Source: Sporomusa sp. KB1 (GTDB taxonomy: Bacteria > Bacillota > Negativicutes > Sporomusales > Sporomusaceae). Taken from it: 64,000 nucleotides of DNA. Position numbers and translations under genes: made by a program. How positions within the stretch are numbered: position 1 is the first letter of the stretch; every line of letters begins with the position of its first letter. Shown piece by piece: positions 58,278-64,000 of the stretch. The notes below the pieces were generated by a model that was not told where the DNA came from, ran no database searches, and saw only the letters and a program-made list of their open reading frames with translations. The stretch is taken from the NCBI RefSeq assembly GCF_007830295.1, contig NZ_VLKC01000002.1, positions 5,020,675-5,084,674 of the forward strand, read 5' to 3'.

Positions 58278-60440
58278 CTACGCTTTGCCTGCCGCAGAAA
58301 AATGCTTACATAAAACCGCCTTGATGGCACCGTAGCTCACGCCATCAGGCAGGGCCTCCTTAAGTGGTCTCAATTGGCCTGTGCCAATTTCTTTTATCGT
58401 GGCAATAATAAGTTCTTCATACTGGGTGGGAATAAGTCTGTCCCAGTCAACAGCATGCCCCTCCTGCGCGCAACGTACCAGATGATTTTGCAGTGTGTTA
58501 ACCGTTAAATCCCGCGACTTGGCAATGTCCTCTAAGTCAAGGCCTTGCTGATACATAGCCAGAGTTACAATATGGCTGGGTTCAGAATCTGCCTTGCTGC
58601 TCTTTTGGGCTGTCACCTTTTTGGTTGGCGCCGAAACAGCAGCCACCTCTGCATAACTTGCTGCAGCAACGTTTTCTGCCAGATAGGCAGTAATTATCCC
58701 CAGAAATTCTCCGCCATATTTTTGCAATTTAAGCTCACCAACGCCCTTGATTTGGCGCATAGCAATTAAGTCTGCCGGTCGCTGCTGGCTCATCTCCCGC
58801 AGAGTGGTGTCAGCAAACACAACAAATGGTGGTATATTCTCCCGCTCAGAGATGCGTTTACGACACTGCCGCAGCAGTTCAAATAGGGAATCGTCCTGCA
58901 CTGGCTGACGTTCAGTAAATACCTTTTGCCAAACTCTGGCCTCGCTGCGCAACACTAAAAACGCTTCCGGTTCTAATTTTACTACCGGATATTCACTCTC
59001 AGTCAAACGTAGATACCCTGTGGCCAGCAAGCGTTGTACCAGGGTTTTAATGTCCTGCACAGTACGCTCTGCCATTAAGCCATAGGTCGGCAACTGGTCG
59101 AAGCCCAGTTGCTGGACCTTTTTATTTTTAGATCCTTTTAATACATCAGCAATAACCGCAATGCCAAACCGCTCCCGCATGCGGTAAATGCAGGAAAAAA
59201 CCTTCTGCGCATCAACCGTAATATCGACCTGTTCACCATCGGCCATGCAGTTACCACAATTGCCGCAGCCTTCGTTTGTCGTCGGTTCACCAAAATAATG
59301 TAATATATACTGCCGCAGACAATCAGGAGTGTGACAATAATCCACCATCTCCTGCAGTTTCTTTAGTTCATGTTGTTTGCGCTCCGGATGCTCAACCGAT
59401 TTATCAATCAAAAACCGTTGTAACAGCGGATCTTGCGGCCCGAACAGCAGGATGCATTCTCCCGGTGCGCCATCCCGTCCGCTGCGACCAGCTTCTTGGT
59501 AGTAAGACTCCATATTCTTGGGCATATTATAGTGCACTACATAACGTACATTGGATTTGTCGATCCCCATACCAAAAGCATTAGTGGCCACCATAACCCG
59601 GATATCATCATAGAGAAATTGTTCCTGCTGGGACATACGCTCCTGATCACTTAACCCGGCATGATACCGCCCAGCAGCAAACCCCTTTTTCCTGAGCAAT
59701 TCATACAGACTGTCAACTTCTTTGCGGGTAGCTGCATAGATAATACCGGCTTGATTGGCGTTGGCCTTAATATATTTCATAACAAACTGCTGTTTGTTTT
59801 CACCGCGTAGGACGGAAAAAGAGAGATTAGGCCGGTCAAACCCTGTTATATGGACTTGTGGCCACCGTAAGGCCAGCAAGTTCTCAATGTCATTTTTTAC
59901 CTCAGGGGTGGCAGTAGCCGTAAAAGCACCAATTACCGGCCTTTCAGGCAAACTGGCAATAAACGTACCCACATTTCGATAGCTTGGACGAAAGTCATGG
60001 CCCCATTGCGAAACACAGTGGGCTTCATCAATAGCCAGCATACTTATTTTAAGTTCACCAACCGCCGCTTGGAACCAGTCGGCAGTCAGCCGTTCAGGCG
60101 CCACATAGACCAGTTTGTAACGGCCGGCGCGCATATACTGCAACCGTCGCCCAGCCTCTGCACCTGTCAGCGAGCTGTTAATAAAAGTAGCAGGTATCCC
60201 CTGCCCAGCTAACGCATCCACCTGATCCTTCATAAGCGAAATAAGCGGCGAAACCACCAAGGTAATGCCAGGCAGCAGCATCGCCGGAATCTGAAAGCAT
60301 AACGATTTACCTGCCCCAGTCGGCATTATGGCTACCGTGTCCTTACCGCCAAGCAGACTACCAATGACCTTAGCCTGCCCTGGCCGAAATTCGTCGTAAC
60401 CGTAATATTTTTTTAATATTTCCCGAGCTTTTGTTAACAT
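58278..60440 (-). CDS. recQ: ATP-dependent DNA helicase RecQ
   Basis: A 720-residue RecQ helicase. Seen: the aromatic-rich start YYGYDEFRPGQAKVI, Walker A PTGAGKSLCFQIPA, DEAH in LAIDEAHCVSQWGHDFRPSYRN, RQC zinc cysteines (CLRQYI ... CGNCGNC), an HRDC domain near residue 520-590, and an additional helix-turn-helix RQC-like C-terminal domain (about 640-720). It unwinds recombination intermediates. ATG 60440 has GGAGATAAATAA. The length is long for RecQ, reflecting the C-terminal extension shared by Firmicute homologues. Confidence 0.94.
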   Translation of the reverse strand: MLTKAREILKKYYGYDEFRPGQAKVIGSLLGGKDTVAIMPTGAGKSLCFQIPAMLLPGITLVVSPLISLMKDQVDALAGQGIPATFINSSLTGAEAGRRLQYMRAGRYKLVYVAPERLTADWFQAAVGELKISMLAIDEAHCVSQWGHDFRPSYRNVGTFIASLPERPVIGAFTATATPEVKNDIENLLALRWPQVHITGFDRPNLSFSVLRGENKQQFVMKYIKANANQAGIIYAATRKEVDSLYELLRKKGFAAGRYHAGLSDQERMSQQEQFLYDDIRVMVATNAFGMGIDKSNVRYVVHYNMPKNMESYYQEAGRSGRDGAPGECILLFGPQDPLLQRFLIDKSVEHPERKQHELKKLQEMVDYCHTPDCLRQYILHYFGEPTTNEGCGNCGNCMADGEQVDITVDAQKVFSCIYRMRERFGIAVIADVLKGSKNKKVQQLGFDQLPTYGLMAERTVQDIKTLVQRLLATGYLRLTESEYPVVKLEPEAFLVLRSEARVWQKVFTERQPVQDDSLFELLRQCRKRISERENIPPFVVFADTTLREMSQQRPADLIAMRQIKGVGELKLQKYGGEFLGIITAYLAENVAAASYAEVAAVSAPTKKVTAQKSSKADSEPSHIVTLAMYQQGLDLEDIAKSRDLTVNTLQNHLVRCAQEGHAVDWDRLIPTQYEELIIATIKEIGTGQLRPLKEALPDGVSYGAIKAVLCKHFSAAGKA

Positions 60441-60771
60441 TTATTTATCTCCAGTTTTAAATTGATGTAGTTGTTAAAAGATACCTGAAGCCCAAATTGT
60501 CTCAATTTCGGTTTAATCCAACAACCTACATTCTATAATAGCACATCTAATTTGAAAAGTTTATTTTAACCTTGCAATTACATAGTATCTTTTTTATGAA
60601 AAAATACGCAAAAACAAACATTTCAAAATGAAAAAAGATACACGATAAACCAGTTCGGGCAGTAAATCACAAAAAAGTCCCCTGTTGAGCCTGTTGAGGG
60701 ACTTTTTTTTGGTGATGGTTACTATGCATGCTTTAATGGTGTCTGTTTTATGGTGGTTTCTACTAGGCAGC
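60441..60771. other. 331-bp intergenic region with a bidirectional terminator (60671-60710)
   Basis: No gene is seen. A hairpin with AAAAGTCCC / GGGACTTTT arms, a 16-base loop and runs of T on both strands lies at 60671-60710. On the minus strand it ends the radical SAM transcript. The part from 60441 to about 60650 is AT-rich and should hold the recQ promoter. Confidence 0.75.
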
Positions 60772-62310
60772 TCACCTTACGGTTTGCTCGGCGTGAGAAA
60801 TTATGCGACAAAGATTACTATTCATAGCAGCAAAAGCCTCTGATTTTTGCACAGCGTCATTAAGCACGGCGCGCGCCTCTTCTAGTTTTCCGTTTTCATA
60901 AAGAAGCACTGCCAGATCATAGTAAGTATCCATGTAGTCTGCCTCTGCCAAATGTGTTGATTTTTTCAACAAACCAATACCTTCCTCCAATTCGCCAAGC
61001 TTTGCGCGCGACAGGCCCAAGCCTTTATAGGCATAGGCGTTCTGTGGGTCTATAGCTAAAACTTTTTCATTGGCTTGACAAGCTTCTTTATAATTCCCCA
61101 GCATAAAATTAGTATAACCATAGTAATTTAGCGCATCAATATCGTGGGGATTTTTTTCGATTACTTTTGCCATCAGAATTTCAGCCAATTGCCAATTTCC
61201 TTTGTGAGCAAACTTTTTTCCCAGCGATGCAAGCTCAGCTTCGCTTATTTCTTGCACCCTTGCAACAGCTTTATTTATTGCAGCATTGTACGAACAATAC
61301 GTATTTTCAGAATAGATACCCCCATTTAAAGTTAGTCGGGTATTAGGGCAGCCGCCTAAACAGGTATCACCATATTGACAGATACGACATAACCCTGCTA
61401 AGGATTCTTTCTTCAGTTTACGGCTCCATTGAAAATGTTCCTTATCATTCCAGATGTCAGTAAGAGAAGTTGTACGTATGTTCCCTTCAATAAATTGCCT
61501 GTCTCTTATCGAAGTACAGCCCAAAATATCACCATTATGCAAAATACCAAAACTGCGCTTGCCGGCAGTACATCCTTCCCACTTCAAAGTAGTGGAAGAA
61601 CGGTACGCCTTGCTGCGGACTTGTATTTCTTTTTGATTATAATAACCAATACAATCAGCCGGATAGATGCTAATCCCTGAATCATTACTAGTTTCAAAAG
61701 AAAAATCAATAATTTTATCGATATCGTCCGGTTGAATTAGCATATCATTCTGATTTGAAAAATTCCCCATTGGTAAACCAATCTGAATTTGCCAAACAGT
61801 TACGCCTTTACTAATGAGTATATCCCGTACTGCTTGTAATTCCGGAAGATTTTTTTTGCTAATGGTTGTAATAATTCCAGCAGTCATTTGCTTTTTTTTC
61901 AGTAAATCCAATGCCGCCATAATTTGGTCAAAGGATCCTTCTTTACGCATAAAATCATGGGTTTCCTTCAAACCATCAAGACTGATTGCAAAAGTGCCGA
62001 TCCCACTGGCTTTTGCCATATCAACAGTATCTTCTGTGACCATCCAGGCATTGGTAATGATATCGGGGATTACATTATTTTGGCGAAGTCGTTGCGCCAG
62101 TAAAGGCCAATCCTTTCTCGTCAACGGTTCACCACCAGAAAGAGTAATCCATTTTAAACCAAGCGCCCCAATCTCATCGCAAAGACCCAAGGCTTCCTCT
62201 GTGTTTAATTCATCAGGCAACGGTTCTTTGCAGCTTGAACCGCAATGCTTGCACCGCATATTGCAGCCCATGGTAATTTCCCAAACAGCAGTTACTGGTT
62301 TGTATTCCAA
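60772..62310 (-). CDS. Radical SAM/SPASM protein with C-terminal TPR repeats
   Basis: A 512-residue protein. N-terminal radical SAM cluster CNMRCKHC (C16, C20, C23), TLSGGEPLTR, AISLDGLKETHDFMR; a SPASM-type second cluster region with CTAGKRSFGILHNGDILGC and LCRICQYGDTCLGGCP; then about 150 residues of TPR repeats (GNWQLAEILMAKVIEKNPHD and two more). SPASM enzymes modify peptides or proteins. The TPR part may hold a substrate. No precursor peptide is visible nearby. Start is TTG 62310 with AGGAAGGGG upstream. It lies downstream of three-hairpin copy 3. Confidence 0.88.
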   Translation of the reverse strand: MEYKPVTAVWEITMGCNMRCKHCGSSCKEPLPDELNTEEALGLCDEIGALGLKWITLSGGEPLTRKDWPLLAQRLRQNNVIPDIITNAWMVTEDTVDMAKASGIGTFAISLDGLKETHDFMRKEGSFDQIMAALDLLKKKQMTAGIITTISKKNLPELQAVRDILISKGVTVWQIQIGLPMGNFSNQNDMLIQPDDIDKIIDFSFETSNDSGISIYPADCIGYYNQKEIQVRSKAYRSSTTLKWEGCTAGKRSFGILHNGDILGCTSIRDRQFIEGNIRTTSLTDIWNDKEHFQWSRKLKKESLAGLCRICQYGDTCLGGCPNTRLTLNGGIYSENTYCSYNAAINKAVARVQEISEAELASLGKKFAHKGNWQLAEILMAKVIEKNPHDIDALNYYGYTNFMLGNYKEACQANEKVLAIDPQNAYAYKGLGLSRAKLGELEEGIGLLKKSTHLAEADYMDTYYDLAVLLYENGKLEEARAVLNDAVQKSEAFAAMNSNLCRIISHAEQTVR

Positions 62311-62331
62311 ATTGAAAACCCCTTCCTGGTT

Positions 62332-62442
62332 TTATCTTAGTACGTGAGTCAAGACTTCCGCCTCTACAGGCGGCGTTAATTCAGGTGGAGTAGACTCTCC
62401 ACCTGAATCCCCAATGGTTCAGCTATGCTGAAACGAGTTCAC
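62332..62442 (-). repeat. Three-hairpin element, copy 3 (111 bp)
   Basis: Full copy with perfect CCGCCT/AGGCGG and CAGGTGGAG/CTCCACCTG stems, and GGTTCAGC/GCTGAAAC with one mismatch. It lies 21 bp 5' of the radical SAM start and about 235 bp 3' of the ArsC/Spx-like gene, after that gene's terminator, so here it would be in a leader instead of a trailer of its nearest gene. Confidence 0.85.
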
Positions 62443-62579
62443 TCTCCTAGTGCACGCTGTTTTACATATAATTCTACATATGAGAAAAAAATCCTGTTAT
62501 TTTTAACATATATTGCTAAATTATTTATTTTTTTGAAAAATACAATATAAGGATATCTGAGATAGTAGGCAATAAAAAT

Positions 62580-62627
62580 AGGCTTGTCCAAAAGAGGTTT
62601 TAAAAACCCTTTTTGAAAACAAAGCCT
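62580..62627 (-). terminator. Probable terminator of the ArsC/Spx-like gene
   Basis: Outer arms AGGCTTTGT/ACAAGCCT and an inner AGGGTTTTTAAAACCTCT-like stem form a hairpin on the minus strand, followed by ATTTTTATT. 50 bp past the stop. Between it and copy 3 the sequence is AT-rich with no supported gene. Confidence 0.55.
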
Positions 62628-62676
62628 TTTTATCAACCTTAGTAGATAATAAATCCGGTTATTTTATCCGCTCAGC

Positions 62677-63012
62677 TTACAGCCAGCTGCCCCATACCTC
62701 AGGACAATACCCCACTGTGGCCTTAGCACCATTGCGCACTACCGGCGTTCGTAATAGCAGCGGATGCTCCAGCAGCACCTCTTCCACATTGTGTACCAGA
62801 TATTTTAAATTGCGTTTGGCATATTCCTTACCGGTTTTATCAATCAGATTTTCCAGCCCACCGACAGCTGCCCTTACTCTGTCTAGTTCCCCTTTGCTTA
62901 AGCCCTTTATGGTTAAATCAATAAACTGAAATGGTAGCTTACGTTCTTTAAAATACCGTTCCGCTTTCTTCGTATCCTGGCATTTTTTGGTGCCAAATAT
63001 CTGTATATTCAT
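62677..63012 (-). CDS. ArsC/Spx-family thioredoxin-fold protein
   Basis: A 111-residue protein: MNIQIFGTKKCQDTKKAERYF with one catalytic-type cysteine (Cys11) at the ArsC/Spx position, FIDLTIKGLSKGELDRVRAAVGG, and LLLRTPVVRNGAKATVGYCPEVWG, the usual C-terminal ArsC motif. Spx has CxxC; here only the first cysteine is present. The frame is open 49 codons upstream inside the ABC-F gene, but homology begins at ATG 63012. Arsenate reductase, Spx-like regulator or glutaredoxin partner are all possible. It follows the ABC-F gene by 28 bp. Confidence 0.82.
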   Translation of the reverse strand: MNIQIFGTKKCQDTKKAERYFKERKLPFQFIDLTIKGLSKGELDRVRAAVGGLENLIDKTGKEYAKRNLKYLVHNVEEVLLEHPLLLRTPVVRNGAKATVGYCPEVWGSWL

Positions 63013-63040
63013 CGCCTTCCAACCAGCTCCTTTGTTGCCA

Positions 63041-64000
63041 TTAGTTTGCGAACTGATCCACCAGTTCATTAAGATAGGTCCAGCGCTCAAGCAGTTCATC
63101 AAGCCTGGATTCCAGCTCCTGCTGCCTGTCGGTAAGCTTCTGCAGCAGTTCGAAGTCACTGCCTGCAGTATTAATGCCTGCCGCTACCTGAGCCAGCTCC
63201 TGCTCAACGCTGGTGATTACCTCTTCAATCTGGTCATATTCCCGCTGTTCTTTGAAAGACAGCTTGCGGGGCCGTTCTTTAGGTTTGTCCTGCACTGTTG
63301 GTTTCTTATCTGCTGCACCTTTGCTTTTATCAGCATTTTCAGTTTCCTGCACACTGATTTTGTCCTGATAATCTGAATAGTTGCCAGGATATTGTGTAAT
63401 TTTGCCCTGGCCCTCAAAAACAAATAGTTTTTCAACAACCCTGTCGAGAAAATATCTGTCATGAGAAACCACAATCACCGCACCGGGAAAGTCTTCCAGA
63501 TAGTCTTCCAGAATGCTTAGGGTCTGCACATCCAGGTCATTGGTGGGTTCATCCAACAAGAGCACATTCGGGGCGCTTATAAGAATCCGGAGCAAAAACA
63601 AACGACGCTTTTCCCCGCCTGACAGCTTGGCAATCGGTGTCCATTGCAGGCTGGGCGGAAAGAGGAATCGTTCCAGAAGCTGTCCGGCGCTTATCGTACC
63701 ACCATCAGCGGTAGGTAAAAAGTGAGCTTCTTCCTTGATATATTCAATCACCCGCAAATCTTGGTTCATTTCGCTGCTTTCCTGCGAAAAATAGCCGATT
63801 TTAACAGTCTGACCAATCTCCACCTGCCCACTATCAGCAGTCAACCTCCCGGTAATCAGGTTGAGCAAGGTGGATTTGCCGCTGCCATTGGGTCCGGTAA
63901 TACCTACTCTGTCATTTTTGAGTACAATATAATTAAAGTCCTGAATTAGCGTTTTGCCGTCAAATTCTTGGTTAATATGCTCCAGTTCGATAATCTTACG
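63041..64000 (-). CDS. ABC-F family ATPase (Uup-like), C-terminal half, cut by window edge
   Basis: The minus-strand frame is open to base 64000 and continues outside. It contains the second ABC domain: Walker A GPNGSGKSTLL (about 63895), signature KLSGGEKRRLFLL, Walker B NVLLLDEPTNDLD, and switch VIVVSHDRYFLDR. After it comes a charged linker and a C-terminal coiled coil (about the last 70 residues, EEVITSVEQELAQ ... RLDELLERWTYLNEL), as in Uup. ABC-F proteins act on the ribosome or, for Uup, on DNA and precise excision. Which is meant is uncertain. Confidence 0.93.
   Translation of the reverse strand, partial: RKIIELEHINQEFDGKTLIQDFNYIVLKNDRVGITGPNGSGKSTLLNLITGRLTADSGQVEIGQTVKIGYFSQESSEMNQDLRVIEYIKEEAHFLPTADGGTISAGQLLERFLFPPSLQWTPIAKLSGGEKRRLFLLRILISAPNVLLLDEPTNDLDVQTLSILEDYLEDFPGAVIVVSHDRYFLDRVVEKLFVFEGQGKITQYPGNYSDYQDKISVQETENADKSKGAADKKPTVQDKPKERPRKLSFKEQREYDQIEEVITSVEQELAQVAAGINTAGSDFELLQKLTDRQQELESRLDELLERWTYLNELVDQFAN

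Noticed and set aside
62439..62636. Minus-strand 65-codon frame beside element copy 3
   Set aside because: TTG start with no good site, covers a probable terminator, and its stop is the one supplied by the repeat. No recognisable domain.
63013..63159. Longer start for the ArsC/Spx-like protein
   Set aside because: The extension lies in the coding region of the ABC-F gene and has no homology; the family begins at ATG 63012.
1..64000. tRNA or rRNA genes, prophage or toxin-antitoxin and defence modules
   Set aside because: Looked for and not seen by reading; a tRNAscan or covariance-model run could still find something small.

Overview
The window reads as chromosomal DNA of a spore-forming, anaerobic Firmicute. 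Supporting signs are a Spo0E-type phosphatase, a SpoVB-like flippase, SepF, a tyrosine T-box leader, strong AGGAGG ribosome sites, and TTG or GTG starts. Gene content and style suggest the Negativicutes (Sporomusaceae, Sporomusa/Pelosinus-like). That placement is an inference from style and was not tested by any search. No rRNA, tRNA, CRISPR array or complete transposase is visible.

Layout. 1-7.8 kb: the N-terminal ~905 codons of dnaE (minus, cut by the window), a DUF1638 protein, then a plus-strand run of a signal-less PF04392 binding protein, a duplicated U32 peptidase-family protein and a class III aminotransferase. 7.8-10.6 kb: a small accessory patch with three copies of a REP-like palindromic element, an exported deaminase, a GNAT protein, a 56-residue Spo0E-like protein, and a 43-nt copy of the aminotransferase gene abutting one REP copy. 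10.6-17.7 kb: sepF, typA, a YbaK-type editing protein, an AraC regulator with a flavoprotein, and an exported S9 peptidase.

18.0-33.3 kb: one long minus-strand chemosensory operon. Its order is tetR-cheY-cheA-mcp-cheW-mcp-cheR-cheB-hybrid PAS kinase-receiver-HD-GYP phosphodiesterase-DMT transporter with a histidine-rich tail. It starts at a clear promoter overlapped by a TetR-type palindrome. No flagellar gene is in view, so the output is probably not swimming but phosphorelay and cyclic-di-GMP control, perhaps tied to a substrate or metal handled by the transporter.

33.7-43.7 kb: GNAT/YoaP protein, beta-CASP metallohydrolase, murB, ylbF, an AP-endonuclease-like TIM barrel, trmL, an EamA transporter, a twin-P-loop ATPase, a SpoVB-like flippase and a DedA protein. 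43.8-49.6 kb: an exported GDSL hydrolase, aroF-tyrA under a tyrosine T-box, a TSCPD protein and a CBS/DRTGG inorganic pyrophosphatase. 49.8-52.9 kb: molybdenum cofactor genes (mobB, moaA, moaC, MOSC, mogA). 53.2-64 kb: a GNAT enzyme, nth, a second aroF, ywbE, a GDYXXLXY/DUF2157 membrane pair, recQ, a radical SAM-SPASM-TPR protein, an ArsC/Spx-like protein and the C-terminal half of an ABC-F ATPase.

Most notable observations. (1) The second aroF has a leader that looks like ribosome-mediated attenuation: a consensus promoter, a 40-codon peptide with 11 aromatic residues, a strong terminator, and an antiterminator pairing between the end of the peptide gene and the terminator's left arm. (2) A ~111-bp, three-hairpin element occurs in three full copies and one degenerate copy, all in the same orientation and all 3' of minus-strand genes; in two cases it supplies the gene's stop codon. 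(3) The chemosensory operon described above.
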